In this document: positions 1 to 8,689 of the stretch, one piece after another
How positions within the stretch are numbered: the stretch's first letter is position 1
How the letters are laid out: every line of letters begins with the position of its first letter
NCBI GenBank assembly: GCA_947473305.1
Contig: CANJCB010000012.1
Location: 1-64,000 of the forward strand
Reading direction: 5' to 3'
Source of the DNA: Rhodospirillales bacterium
GTDB lineage: Bacteria > Pseudomonadota > Alphaproteobacteria > ATCC43930 > CGMCC-115725
DNA: 64,000 nt
Program-made: the position numbers and the translations under genes
Notes under the pieces: model-generated
Told to the model about the DNA's origin: nothing
The model's database searches: none
The model's input: only the letters and a program-made list of their open reading frames with translations

Positions 1-96
1 CCACCGTGACGGGTAATCGACCAGGTGATCCTGAACCATCCGGACTGCCCGCTCGCGAACTTCCGGTGAAAACTTGTTCGTTGTCTTGCTCATCAT
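1..96 (-). CDS. IS3-family transposase OrfA, N-terminal fragment (partial at window edge)
   Basis: Translation from ATG at 96 begins [20 protein letters not shown] and continues as a helix-turn-helix start typical of IS3-family OrfA (HTH_Tnp_1 type), the small protein that binds the element's ends and is joined to OrfB by programmed frameshifting. A purine-rich ribosome site (AGAAGGTGGGG) lies just upstream. The second Met at 93 is an alternative start. Only about 32 codons are visible before the window ends, so whether the element is intact is unknown. Confidence 0.8.
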   Translation of the reverse strand, partial: MMSKTTNKFSPEVRERAVRMVQDHLVDYPSRW

Positions 97-146
97 GGCC
101 CCACCTTCTCAGGAGTTGGAGCCTCCGGCAAACCCGGGGCGGTTCA
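1..146 (-). mobile_element. IS3-family insertion sequence, left part only (runs off the window)
   Basis: Reading the minus strand, the terminal inverted repeat starts at 146 with TGAACCGCCCCGGGTTTG and is followed by a short leader and the start of a transposase OrfA. Ends beginning with TG and this particular repeat are typical of IS3-family elements. Only about 146 bases of the element lie inside the window, so its length, second end and target duplication cannot be seen. The element sits inside the 3' end of the small gene at 109-615 and supplies that gene's last codons and stop. Confidence 0.8.
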
Positions 147-615
147 ATCGGTGCTCTTCGGACCCTTCTACCTCCGGGTGGCTGGCATTTCGGCAAAGCA
201 CGACATAGGAGCATTGACGGGACCGTTCCGGATCGAAGGTCCATGACTGCGTTCCTCCGACCTCCAGGCAGGTTTCGATAGACTTGAATGTGAAGACGAC
301 CAACGTCTCTGGGCTATAGTTATATTGCTCGAGACGAACACGAGCCTTCCTAAGCTCTTCCTGGGAGAAAAGCCCATGCCACTTAGGATTCTCAATCAAT
401 TCGGCTTCGACGGTTAGGTCGATCCGATTTTGCTCGAAAAGTTTTGTAAACCCATCTGACGGCTTCGGCGCATTGACGAGCGCCTTGGCAGTCAATATGC
501 CGCCTCGCTCGCTGAGCATTTGAAAAAATACGCGAGCGTTATAACCGGCCTCAGATTTTGCGCGCTGATAGATCTTTAGCATCGCTTCATCGAAACGCTT
601 TGACAGGTCGGGCAT
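109..615 (-). pseudogene. conserved hypothetical protein truncated by IS3 insertion
   Basis: The 168-codon frame has a strong ribosome site (AGGGGGGAAC) before its ATG. Its first ~105 residues (RFDEAMLKIYQRAKSEAGYNARVFF at the start) look like a widespread short bacterial family of unknown function, often seen near mobile DNA; I recognise the pattern but no function. The last ~12 residues ([12 protein letters not shown]) and the stop codon are encoded by the IS3 terminal repeat at 109-146, so the native C-terminus is lost. Residues ~106-156 do not resemble the family core and may be a natural extension or earlier rearranged DNA. The protein may still fold if the core is enough. Confidence 0.6.
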
Positions 616-957
616 TCAGTTCCCCCCTAAATGCAGGCCACTATCGATTAGCACGAGCGCACTGAATTTTTCCGCCACTATACTTCGGTTCTTGGGCCCG
701 TCTCACCTTGTAAGACAGTAAAACGTCTATCATCGCTCGGCGCTTCTAGGATTATAGATGGGTGTTGATAGGGGTTATTCGGACGCTCGCTCCAACCTTC
801 CTGCGTGCCGGCAAACCGGTTGTCGATTTTCGGGTCGAGCCTTAATACCTCGATCCGCGGCAGATGGGACCGGGACGACGCTTACGGCCACACCAAGGTG
901 GTTCCGAATCCATCATCCAGAGGCACTTGTAACCCCGTTTGTAACCCCGGAAACGGA
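616..957. other. non-coding stretch between the truncated gene and tRNA-Met
   Basis: About 340 bases hold no gene I can support. The only structure seen is the 12-base-period tandem repeat at 927-949, followed by the tRNA terminator. A plus-strand open frame at 758-1039 crosses this stretch but reads into the antisense of the tRNA and is not credible. The location next to a tRNA 3' end fits an integrated-element boundary, but no integrase gene or duplicated attachment site is visible in the window. Confidence 0.5.
927..949 (+). repeat. two tandem copies of TTGTAACCCCG
   Basis: TTGTAACCCCG occurs at 927-937 and again at 939-949, separated by a single T, giving a 12-base period. It sits about 45 bases outside the 3' end of tRNA-Met. 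Such short tandem repeats can be integrase arm-binding sites, but this is only inference from position. Confidence 0.6.
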
Positions 958-979
958 AGCAGCCCCTGGAGGGGCTGCT
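958..979 (-). terminator. rho-independent terminator of tRNA-Met
   Basis: A perfect 9-base-pair stem (AGCAGCCCC / GGGGCTGCT) closes a 4-base loop. On the minus strand it lies 16 bases past the tRNA CCA end and is followed by a T-rich run (TTCCGTTTCC), as expected of an intrinsic terminator. Confidence 0.8.
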
Positions 980-995
980 AACTCGTTGATGGAAT

Positions 996-1072
996 TGGTA
1001 GCGAGGGAGGGACTTGAACCCCCGACCTTGGGATTATGATTCCCCTGCTCTAACCAGCTGAGCTACCCCGCC
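996..1072 (-). tRNA. tRNA-Met (CAT anticodon)
   Basis: The 77-base minus-strand sequence folds as a tRNA: acceptor 5' strand GGCGGGG, D-arm GCTC/GAGC, anticodon loop ATCATAA with anticodon CAT, T-loop TTCAAGT, and an encoded 3' CCA. The first acceptor pair is G-U rather than the C-A mismatch of initiator tRNA, and the sequence matches the alphaproteobacterial elongator tRNA-Met pattern; CAT anticodons can also be tRNA-Ile2, which I consider less likely. It lies 70 bases downstream of the xylanase gene on the same strand and ends in a clear terminator. Confidence 0.93.
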
Positions 1073-1142
1073 ACAGGGGCCGTATCGGTCAAGGCGGCTG
1101 TTTTATTCAGTTCTCTGCCCGCAGGGAAGCCCCAATTTCCAT

Positions 1143-2261
1143 TCAGCGCTTCGGCGCGTTGGCCAAGGCGGTGGCGATGGCCTCCCAGGCGGGCTTCGGC
1201 TGCAAGGCCGCATCGAAGGGAAGCGGCCGGGAATCGACCCCATCCTGGCGCCAATACATCTCGTTGGTCTCGTGCCGCACGATCCAGCTGTGCCGGTCGG
1301 AAAGACCCCAGGTCATCACCATCCGCACGGCGGGCTCGTCGAGCGCCACGTCGAGGAAATGCCGGTATTCATCCGCAATGAGCCGGTCGCGCTCGGGAAT
1401 GCCGGCAGGCGCCAGCTCGTCGGAGACGTCGAGTTCGGTGATCTGGATCTCCAGACCCATTTGAGCCACGTCCCTCAGGAACTGGCGGAACTTTCGATCG
1501 GACATCTTGTGCCGGCCGATGGTCAGATGGCCCTGGACGCCCAGCACGTCTACAGGAGTGCCACGCGCCTTCATGCCCTCCAGCACCTTCAGGACGGCCA
1601 AGCGCTTCTGGTCCTGCTCGGGCGTGTCGTATTCCACGTCGTATTCATTGAAGACGAGCCGGGCCTTGGGATCGGCCGCGCGCGCCGCGCCATAGGCGAG
1701 GTCGAGGTATTCCGGCCCTATCTGCTCCACGAAGATCGCCGCGCGGAGATAATCCCCTCGCCCGTCCTCGACGCGGATCGGCTCGTTCACCACGTCCCAG
1801 CTATGGATGCGGCCCTTGTAGCGTCCGGCAAGGTCGCCAATCCGCCGCAGCATCGACTGCACCGAGGCCCGGCGATCCGGCAGTTCCTGGAACCAATAAG
1901 GCGTCTTCCAGTACCAGAGGAGGTTGTGCCCCCGGAACATGAGTTCGTGGTCGCCCGCGAATTTCACCATCCGGTCGGGGACCTCGTAGTCCGCCTGATC
2001 CGGATGCTCGCTCATCAGGAACCACTTCATCTCGTTCTCGGGCACGATGCAGGCGGCCTCGCGCACCACGAGATCGGTGAAATCGTCGCCGGGGAAAAGC
2101 TGCACATCCGCGACGGTGGTGCCGTAGAGCAGCCCCTTGGCCATGGCGAGATCCCGCAAGGGCGGGCGAACCTCGGCCGCGGGAGCCCAGCTGGGAAGCG
2201 AAGAGGCCGCAAGCCCGGCGAGCGATCCCAGGATAAGGTCTCGACGGGACGGGAAGCTCAT
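1143..2261 (-). CDS. GH10 endo-1,4-beta-xylanase, Tat-exported
   Basis: A 372-residue protein that should hydrolyse internal beta-1,4 links of xylan outside the cytoplasm. The N-terminus carries a twin-arginine signal (SRRDLILG) with a hydrophobic stretch ending near AAE30. Glycoside hydrolase family 10 hallmarks are present: HNLLWYWKTP for substrate binding, the acid/base Glu160 in SWDVVNEP, and the nucleophile Glu276 in ITELDVS. Length fits a single-domain GH10 enzyme with no carbohydrate-binding module. It follows the GH1 gene on the same strand and stands opposite a sugar transporter, so it likely starts a xylan-use pathway. Confidence 0.93.
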   Translation of the reverse strand: MSFPSRRDLILGSLAGLAASSLPSWAPAAEVRPPLRDLAMAKGLLYGTTVADVQLFPGDDFTDLVVREAACIVPENEMKWFLMSEHPDQADYEVPDRMVKFAGDHELMFRGHNLLWYWKTPYWFQELPDRRASVQSMLRRIGDLAGRYKGRIHSWDVVNEPIRVEDGRGDYLRAAIFVEQIGPEYLDLAYGAARAADPKARLVFNEYDVEYDTPEQDQKRLAVLKVLEGMKARGTPVDVLGVQGHLTIGRHKMSDRKFRQFLRDVAQMGLEIQITELDVSDELAPAGIPERDRLIADEYRHFLDVALDEPAVRMVMTWGLSDRHSWIVRHETNEMYWRQDGVDSRPLPFDAALQPKPAWEAIATALANAPKR

Positions 2262-2332
2262 GGGGGCTCCGAAAGGTGCGGCTGACAGACCCGAAAGTTT
2301 AGCCTAAGCGGCTTTCGCGTCCAGCGGGAAAA

Positions 2333-3664
2333 TCAGCTGTCGACACCGTTCTGCCCGGCGCATTCCGCGTAGAAATGGAATGAATCCTTGGGCCGCCGCT
2401 CCAGGGTGTCGTAATCCACATGGACAAGCCCGAAGCGCATGGAATAGCCCAGCGCCCATTCGAAATTGTCGAGCAGCGACCAGACGAAATAGCCCTTCAC
2501 CGGTACCCCCGCCGCGATGGCGTCATGGATCGCGGTAAGATAGGCCCTGAGATATTCGATCCGGTCCCGATCCTTGATGCGGCCCTGGGCATCGACGGTA
2601 TCGGGATAGGCCGCCCCGTTCTCGGTGACATAGATCGGCAGGTTGCCGTAGCGCTCCTTCGCCTCCTTGAGCTGGGCGAGGAAGGCGTCGGGGGCCACTT
2701 CCCAGCCCATGGCGGTTTGCGGCCGGTTCTGCGGCGGCGGAACTTCGGCGATGCCGAAAGGATGGTTGGAATCGTGCTTGGCCCTGAGCCGCGTATAGTG
2801 GTTGAAGGCGAAATAATCGAGCTTTTGGGTGATGATCTTGAAATCGTCTTCCCGGATATAGGGGGTCATCTCCTCGGCCAGGGCCTCTGGATAGCGGCCC
2901 AGGATCTGCGGATCCGGGAAGGCGCGGTTCCACATGGCGTCGAGCATTTCCGCCGCCTCGCGGTCGCCCGGCCGGTCGGTCGCGGGTTCGACCGGATGGA
3001 GATTATAGATATTCCCCAGCAGGAGACCGGAGCGCTCGGCCCGCATCGCCTGCATGCCCAGCCCATGGGCGAGGTTCATGTTGTGAAGCGCCTGCAGGGC
3101 CGTCTTCCGCCCCCGGATGCCCGGCGCGTGCTCGCCGTCGCCATAGCCCTTGAAGGTCGCCACATTGGGCTCGTTGAAGGTAGCGAAATGACGGACGCGG
3201 TCGCCCAGCCGCCGGACGATCAACTGGGCGTAATCGGCGTACCAGCCCGCGACATCGCGGTTGAGCCAGCCGTCCTTGTCTTCGAGCGCCTGGGGCAAGT
3301 CCCAGTGATAGAGGCAGATCCAGGGCTCCATCCCCGCCTCCGCGACCCGGTCCAGCAGGCGGTCGTAAAAATCGAGGCCAGCCTTGTTGACCCCGCCCGC
3401 GCCATAGGGGAGCACCCGCGACCAGGAAATCGAGAAGCGATAGGCATTGAGGTTGAGGCGCTTCATCAGCTCCACATCCTCGCCGAAGCGGTGATAGTGG
3501 TCGCAGGCCCTGTCGCCGTTGTCGCCGTTGAGGATGGCGCCGGGCCGGCGGGTGAACTTGTCCCAGATGCTGGGTCCCCGGCCGTCTTCCGCCGCCGCTC
3601 CCTCGATCTGATAGGCCGCCGTCGAGGCGCCCCAGAGAAAACCGTCGGGAAAGCGTCGGGTCAT
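2333..3664 (-). CDS. GH1 beta-glucosidase / beta-xylosidase family enzyme
   Basis: A 443-residue glycoside hydrolase family 1 protein, which removes terminal beta-linked sugars from short oligosaccharides. It opens with the family signature FPDGFLWGASTAAYQIEG, has the acid/base Glu165 in ATFNEPNV and the nucleophile Glu348 in YVTENGAAY. No signal peptide is seen, so it likely acts in the cytoplasm on imported oligosaccharides. ATG at 3664 is preferred over a TTG five codons upstream because a GAGG ribosome site precedes it. Family 1 enzymes are mostly beta-glucosidases; a role on xylo-oligosaccharides is inferred from the adjacent xylanase and XylB-like gene. Confidence 0.92.
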   Translation of the reverse strand: MTRRFPDGFLWGASTAAYQIEGAAAEDGRGPSIWDKFTRRPGAILNGDNGDRACDHYHRFGEDVELMKRLNLNAYRFSISWSRVLPYGAGGVNKAGLDFYDRLLDRVAEAGMEPWICLYHWDLPQALEDKDGWLNRDVAGWYADYAQLIVRRLGDRVRHFATFNEPNVATFKGYGDGEHAPGIRGRKTALQALHNMNLAHGLGMQAMRAERSGLLLGNIYNLHPVEPATDRPGDREAAEMLDAMWNRAFPDPQILGRYPEALAEEMTPYIREDDFKIITQKLDYFAFNHYTRLRAKHDSNHPFGIAEVPPPQNRPQTAMGWEVAPDAFLAQLKEAKERYGNLPIYVTENGAAYPDTVDAQGRIKDRDRIEYLRAYLTAIHDAIAAGVPVKGYFVWSLLDNFEWALGYSMRFGLVHVDYDTLERRPKDSFHFYAECAGQNGVDS

Positions 3665-3773
3665 GCGTCTTTGCCTCAATCTGCCGGATCGCCGGGGACG
3701 CTACGCGCGGGAGATGCAAGGCGCAAGCCGGTCGGCGTATGATGGGGTCAACTTAAGGCGGGGGGACGTCACC

Positions 3774-5018
3774 TTGAAATCGATCCTTTGGGCCGCGCTG
3801 GCGCTTTTCTGCCTCGCGGGAACAGCGGGTGCGCAAACGCCGCCGACCGCCGAGGTGCTCCATTGGTGGACCGCCGGCGGCGAGGCCAAAGCGCTGAGAG
3901 TGATCGCCGACCGGTTCCAGGCCGAGGGTGGGCGCTGGATCGACAATCCCGTGGCCGGCGGCGGCGGCGACGCGGCCCGCACCGTGGCCAAGACCCGGCT
4001 CGTCGGGGGCAAACCCCCCACCATGATGCAATGGCACCTGGGTCTCTCCCTGAAGCAGCTTGCCGAGGAAGGCCTCCTAGGCGACGTGGACGAGGTCGCC
4101 AAGGAGGGGGGCTGGGATGCGGCGCTGCCCGCGCTCATCGCGGACAACGCCCGCTACAAGGGCCACTATGTGGCGATCCCCGTCGGCATCCATGGCGAGA
4201 ACTGGCTTTGGACCAATCCCAAGGTCCTGGCCGATGCCGGCGTTTCGGTGCCCAAGACCTGGGCCGAATTCGACGCTGCCGCCGCGAAACTGAAGGCGGC
4301 CGGGGTCATCCCCCTGGCGCTGGGCGGTCAGGGCTGGCAGCAGGTCATCGTCTTCAATGCCGTGGTGCTTGGCACTCAAGGACCGGGCTTCTACCGCAAG
4401 GCGCTGGTCGACCTCGACGCCAAGGCGCTGGGCGGGCCTGAGATGGTCGCCGTCTTCGAGCAGCTTGCCCGCATCAAGGGCTTCATCGACCCCGGCGCCA
4501 CCAACCGCGACTGGAACGAGGCGACGCAACTCGTCATCAAGGGCCGCGCCGCCATGCAGCTCATGGGCGACTGGACCAAGGGCGAATTCGCCGCCGCGGG
4601 ACTTCAGCCCGAGAAGGATTACGGTTGCGACGCTTCTCCCGGCGCGGGCCAGGCCTATCTCGTGGCGGCCGACGCGCTGGCCGTGCCGAAGCTTTCCGAT
4701 CCGGCCCAGCGCCGGGGCCAACTCCTGATGGCCAAAATCGCCATGGACCCCAAGGTCCAGCGCGATTTCAGTCTCGCCAAGGGATCGGTTCCCGCCCGGC
4801 GCGACGTGCCTGCGGACGGTTTCGATGCCTGCTCCCTGAAGGCGATGGAGAAGGTTCGGAATTCGCCCGATATCCTGCCGGCGCTCGGGTCCAGCATGGG
4901 AGTGGGCGCCGCCGAGGCGGGAGCGATCACCGATGCGGTGGCGCAGTTCTTCGCCAGTTCGATGAGCCCCACCCAGGGCGCGCGGACCCTGCGCGACGCG
5001 ATCGACGCCATCCGCTGA
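3774..5018 (+). CDS. sugar ABC transporter substrate-binding protein (GtsA-like)
   Basis: A periplasmic binding protein of about 414 residues (CUT1 class). A signal peptide ends near AGTAGAQ, and the mature start EVLHWWTAGGEAKAL and the segment VAGGGGDAARTV are typical of GtsA-type glucose/mannose binders of pseudomonads. The TTG at 3774 is chosen because a long purine run (AAGGCGGGGGG) stands before it and it begins the signal peptide; the open frame continues upstream without a better start. It heads an operon with two permeases, an ATPase and a dehydrogenase. The true sugar may be glucose, xylose or a xylo-oligosaccharide. Confidence 0.88.
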   Translation: MKSILWAALALFCLAGTAGAQTPPTAEVLHWWTAGGEAKALRVIADRFQAEGGRWIDNPVAGGGGDAARTVAKTRLVGGKPPTMMQWHLGLSLKQLAEEGLLGDVDEVAKEGGWDAALPALIADNARYKGHYVAIPVGIHGENWLWTNPKVLADAGVSVPKTWAEFDAAAAKLKAAGVIPLALGGQGWQQVIVFNAVVLGTQGPGFYRKALVDLDAKALGGPEMVAVFEQLARIKGFIDPGATNRDWNEATQLVIKGRAAMQLMGDWTKGEFAAAGLQPEKDYGCDASPGAGQAYLVAADALAVPKLSDPAQRRGQLLMAKIAMDPKVQRDFSLAKGSVPARRDVPADGFDACSLKAMEKVRNSPDILPALGSSMGVGAAEAGAITDAVAQFFASSMSPTQGARTLRDAIDAIR

Positions 5019-5022
5019 TCGC

Positions 5023-5895
5023 ATGCGTCTTCACCGCCGGGATCATTGGGCCGCCCTGCTGGTCCTAGTACCAACGGTCGCGGTGGCCGGGCTCTTCCTC
5101 TTCGGCTTCGCGCTGTGGTCGGGATGGATTTCCCTCACCTCCTCGACGCTGCTGCCGCGCTATGATTTTGTCGGCTGGCTGCAATACCAGCGGCTTTTCG
5201 CCATGGCGCGCTGGCTCACCGCCTATCGCAACCTCCTGGTCTTCGGCGTGCTTTTCATCGGCTTCAGCCTGGGGTTGGGCCTGCTGCTCGCTATCCTGCT
5301 CGACCGAAAGATCCGGGGCGAAGGGATCCTCCGGACGATCTATCTCTATCCGATGGCGGTTTCCTTCGTGGTGACGGGCACGGCGTGGCGCTGGATCCTC
5401 GACCCCTCGCTCGGCCTTCAAGAGACCGCGCGGGGGCTGGGCTGGGCCTCTTTCAGCTTCGACTGGCTCTCCGACCCCGACCGATCCCTCTATACGCTGG
5501 TGATCGCGGGGGTCTGGCAATCGGCAGGCCTTGCCATGGCATTGTTCCTCGCGGGCCTGCGCGGGATCGACGGGGAGATCGTCAAGGCGGCCCGGATCGA
5601 CGGCGCTCCGGTCTGGAAGATCTATGCCTTCATCCTGATCCCCCTGCTGAAACCCGCCTTCGCGACGGCAGGGATCCTGCTTTCGGTCACGGTGATCCGG
5701 AGCTTCGACCTCGTGGTGGTCCTGACGGGCGGAGGCCCCGGCTTTTCCTCGGATCTTCCGAGCCGCTTTATGGTGGAGATGGCTTTCCGCCGCGACCAGC
5801 TCGGCCTCGGCGCGGCCAGCGCCATGGTGATCCTCGCCACCTTCATTGCCGTGATCACACCCTTCCTCTACGCCGGAAGGCAGCGGGCGCGATGA
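5023..5895 (+). CDS. sugar ABC transporter permease (GtsB-like)
   Basis: A 290-residue integral membrane protein with about six hydrophobic segments and the MalF/GtsB-type inner membrane permease fold. The cytoplasmic EAA loop that docks on the ATPase is visible near residues 185-205 (EIVKAARIDGAPVWKIYAFI). The gene begins four bases after the binding protein stop, and its own stop overlaps the next start as ATGA, so translation is probably coupled. Confidence 0.9.
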   Translation: MRLHRRDHWAALLVLVPTVAVAGLFLFGFALWSGWISLTSSTLLPRYDFVGWLQYQRLFAMARWLTAYRNLLVFGVLFIGFSLGLGLLLAILLDRKIRGEGILRTIYLYPMAVSFVVTGTAWRWILDPSLGLQETARGLGWASFSFDWLSDPDRSLYTLVIAGVWQSAGLAMALFLAGLRGIDGEIVKAARIDGAPVWKIYAFILIPLLKPAFATAGILLSVTVIRSFDLVVVLTGGGPGFSSDLPSRFMVEMAFRRDQLGLGAASAMVILATFIAVITPFLYAGRQRAR

Positions 5896-6731
5896 CGCGG
5901 GTCGCTCTCTATGCCGCTCTCCTCGGTGCGGCGCTGCTCTTCCTCATCCCGCTCTATGTCGTGGGGACGGCCTCCTTGAAGCCGCTGGAGGAAATCCGGG
6001 CCGGTGGGCTCTTTTCCCTGCCCGTGGCGCCGACCTTCGCCGCCTGGGCCAAGGCCTGGGGATCGGCCTGCGTCGGGGCCAATTGCGTCGGGCTCAAGGG
6101 CTATTTTCTCAACTCGTGGCTCATGGCGCTCCCGGCGGTAGCGATCTCCGTCGCGGTCGGGGCGATCAACGGCTATGCCCTCACGAAATGGTGGTTCCGA
6201 GGGTCCGAGTTCCTCTTTGGCGCCCTGGTTGTGGGATGCCTTATTCCCTTCCAGGTCATCCTCATCCCGGCCGCCCGCACGCTTGCGACGCTCGGGCTTT
6301 TCGGGTCGCTGTCAGGATTGGTGCTTATCCATGTCGCCTATGGCGTGCCGGTGACGACCCTCCTTTTCCGGAATTTCTACCTCACGGTTCCGGATCCGAT
6401 CCTCCAGGCGGCGCGGCTCGATGGGGCTGGCTTCTTCGCCGCCTTCTTCCACGTCATCCTGCCGCTGTCGCTGCCGATGCTGGCCGTGGCCTCGATCCTC
6501 CAATTCACGGGGATCTGGAACGATTTTCTTTTCGGGGTCGTCTTCACGGGCCCCGAGAGCGCGCCGGTCACGGTCGCCCTCAACAATCTGGCGGGCGCGA
6601 CCCTGGGCGCCAAGGAATGGAACGTCAACATGGCCGCGGCCCTGATCGCGGCGCTGCCGACGCTCGTGGTTTACTTCGTCTCTGGCCGCTGGTTCCTGCG
6701 CGGCCTCACGGCGGGAGCGATCAAGGCATGA
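5892..6731 (+). CDS. sugar ABC transporter permease (GtsC-like)
   Basis: The second permease of the transporter, 279 residues, MalG/GtsC-like. It starts MTRVALYAALLGAALLFLIP with a first membrane helix followed by the periplasmic loop; the EAA loop (ILQAARLDGAGFFAAFFHVI) lies about two thirds along. The start at 5892 overlaps the GtsB-like stop (ATGA) and the gene end overlaps the ATPase start in the same way. Confidence 0.9.
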   Translation: MTRVALYAALLGAALLFLIPLYVVGTASLKPLEEIRAGGLFSLPVAPTFAAWAKAWGSACVGANCVGLKGYFLNSWLMALPAVAISVAVGAINGYALTKWWFRGSEFLFGALVVGCLIPFQVILIPAARTLATLGLFGSLSGLVLIHVAYGVPVTTLLFRNFYLTVPDPILQAARLDGAGFFAAFFHVILPLSLPMLAVASILQFTGIWNDFLFGVVFTGPESAPVTVALNNLAGATLGAKEWNVNMAAALIAALPTLVVYFVSGRWFLRGLTAGAIKA

Positions 6732-7801
6732 GCGCGCTGTCGGTCCAAGACATCGGGAAACGCTTCGGCGCGACGCCGGTCCTGTCGGGCGTGTCGCTCG
6801 ATGTGGCCGAGGGAGAATTCATGGTTCTCCTCGGTCCTTCGGGATGCGGCAAGAGCACGCTCCTCAACATCGTCGCGGGCCTCGAAGAACCCGATGCGGG
6901 AAGGATCGTCATCGGCGGACGGGACGTCACCCGCGTCGAGCCCCGGGACCGGGATATCGCCATGGTGTTCCAATCCTACGCGCTCTATCCGACCATGAGC
7001 GTGCGGCGGAACATGGGCTTCGGGCTGCGCATGCGGGGAACTTCCCGCGGCGAGACGGAAGCCCTTGTCCAGGAGGCTGCCCGGCTTCTCCAGATCGAGC
7101 CCCTGCTCGACCGCAGGCCGTCGCAGCTTTCGGGCGGGCAGCGCCAGAGAGTGGCCATCGGCAGGGCTATCGTCCGGAAGCCCGCCGTCTTCCTCTTCGA
7201 CGAGCCCCTGTCGAACCTCGACGCCAAGCTCCGGGCGGAAACCCGCGCCGAACTCCGCGACCTGCACCGCCGCCTCGCGGCGACCATGCTTTATGTCACC
7301 CACGACCAGGTGGAAGCCATGACGCTGGCAACCCGGATCGCGGTGATGAACCGGGGCGTCATCGAGCAGGTCGGGCCGCCCCAGGAGATCTACGACCGCC
7401 CCGCCTCGCTTTTCGTCGCGGGCTTTACCGGCTCGCCTCCGATGAACCTCATCTCCGGCGAGATCGTCGCCCGGGAGGGACAGGCTATCTTCCAGCCTGA
7501 CGGCGGGGGACCCGCCTTGCCGCTGCCCGAGGCCTGCCGTCCCGGCAAGATCATTCTCGGCATCCGGCCGGAAGATGTGAGCGATCCCCTTTCACTCCCG
7601 GAAATCTCCCGCTGGATACCCCATATACTCCCGCTTCGGATGGAAGCGACCGGGGCCGATACCCATGTGACTTTCGCCTGGGGCGAGGCCAGAATCACCG
7701 GGCGCTTCAAGCCCGCTGTCACGGAAAAGAACGTGGTCCCGGTGGCGCTCGATCTTGCCAAGCTGTCACTGTTCGACCCCGCGACCGGCTTGCGGATCTA
7801 G
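6728..7801 (+). CDS. sugar ABC transporter ATP-binding protein (MalK/UgpC/GtsD-like)
   Basis: A 357-residue ATPase that powers the GtsABC-like importer. Walker A GPSGCGKST lies at residues ~36-44, followed by the Q-loop (VFQSYALYPTM), the signature LSGGQRQRVAIGRA, Walker B (FLFDEPLSNLDAKL) and the switch His in THDQVEAMTLATR. The C-terminal ~110 residues form the regulatory MOP/TOBE-like domain found in MalK relatives. The start overlaps the upstream stop (ATGA). Such ATPases are often shared among several CUT1 transporters. Confidence 0.93.
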   Translation: MSALSVQDIGKRFGATPVLSGVSLDVAEGEFMVLLGPSGCGKSTLLNIVAGLEEPDAGRIVIGGRDVTRVEPRDRDIAMVFQSYALYPTMSVRRNMGFGLRMRGTSRGETEALVQEAARLLQIEPLLDRRPSQLSGGQRQRVAIGRAIVRKPAVFLFDEPLSNLDAKLRAETRAELRDLHRRLAATMLYVTHDQVEAMTLATRIAVMNRGVIEQVGPPQEIYDRPASLFVAGFTGSPPMNLISGEIVAREGQAIFQPDGGGPALPLPEACRPGKIILGIRPEDVSDPLSLPEISRWIPHILPLRMEATGADTHVTFAWGEARITGRFKPAVTEKNVVPVALDLAKLSLFDPATGLRI

Positions 7802-7811
7802 GAGAGCCTCG

Positions 7812-8582
7812 ATGACCGAAACCGCTCATGCCCGCTATCCCAGCCTTGCCGGGCGGATCGTGCTTGTGACCGGAGGCGCCTCCGGCATCGGCGCCGCCAT
7901 CGTCGAGGCGTTCCGCGAACAGGCGGCCAGGGTCGCCTTTCTCGACCGCGACGAAAAATCCGCCGCCGGCCTGCTTTCCCGTCTCGGGCAGGATCCTGAA
8001 GCCTTGCGCTTCCTGCCCTGCGATCTCACCGATATCGACGCCCTGCGCGCCGCGATTGGGGAGGTGCTCGCCGCCTGGGGGCCGGCCACAGTGCTGGTGA
8101 ACAACGCGGCCCGCGACGACCGGCATGCCATAGCCGAGGTGACGCCCGAGCGATGGGACGCGATCCAGGCGGTCAATCTCCGCCACCAGTTCTTTGCTTC
8201 CCAGGCGATAGCACCCGAGATGGCGAAGGCCGGCGGCGGGGCCATCGTCAACATGGGCTCGATCAGCTGGGTGATCGGCCAGGGCGGGATGCCGGGTTAT
8301 CTCACCGCCAAGGCCGGGATCACGGGACTGACGCGGGCGCTCGCCCGGGACCTCGGCCCCGACAACATCCGCGTGAATACCGTGCTGCCCGGCTGGACCA
8401 TGACCGAACGGCAGGTCTCGCTCTGGCTCACGCCCCAGGGCGAGCGCGAGCTGATGAACCGCCAGTGCCTCAAGAAAAAACTCCTGCCGAGGGATGTCGC
8501 CAACTTGGTGCTGTTCCTGTCGTCGGACGACGCCGCCATGTGCACCGCCCAGGACTATGTGATCGACGGCGGCTGGTCTTAA
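7812..8582 (+). CDS. SDR oxidoreductase, XylB-like D-xylose 1-dehydrogenase
   Basis: A 256-residue short-chain dehydrogenase. The cofactor motif TGGASGIG is at 20-27, and the catalytic Ser150, Tyr163 and Lys167 are all in place. The overall sequence (for example DDRHAIAEVTPERWD, NMGSISW, QCLKKKLLPRDVANLVLFLSSDDA) closely follows remembered Caulobacter XylB, which oxidises D-xylose to xylonolactone with NAD in the Weimberg/Dahms route. It sits 10 bases after the ATPase with a GGAGAG ribosome site, so it belongs to the transport operon. Other pentose or hexose 1-dehydrogenases of the same subfamily are possible. No xylonolactonase or xylonate dehydratase is next to it. Confidence 0.82.
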   Translation: MTETAHARYPSLAGRIVLVTGGASGIGAAIVEAFREQAARVAFLDRDEKSAAGLLSRLGQDPEALRFLPCDLTDIDALRAAIGEVLAAWGPATVLVNNAARDDRHAIAEVTPERWDAIQAVNLRHQFFASQAIAPEMAKAGGGAIVNMGSISWVIGQGGMPGYLTAKAGITGLTRALARDLGPDNIRVNTVLPGWTMTERQVSLWLTPQGERELMNRQCLKKKLLPRDVANLVLFLSSDDAAMCTAQDYVIDGGWS

Positions 8583-8689
8583 CCCGCCGGTGTTAATAAA
8601 GGTTACTGGCAAGCCCCGGTTCATTCGACTAGGATGCGTGATAGGCAAAATGCCTGTTCGTTCAAGCCGCTGGGGTCCGAAAGACAAAG

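Noticed and set aside
758-1039. Plus-strand open frame of 93 codons ending in LVAREGLEPPTLGL
   Set aside because: Its 3' end is the antisense of tRNA-Met, a well-known source of false proteins; no ribosome site or family support.
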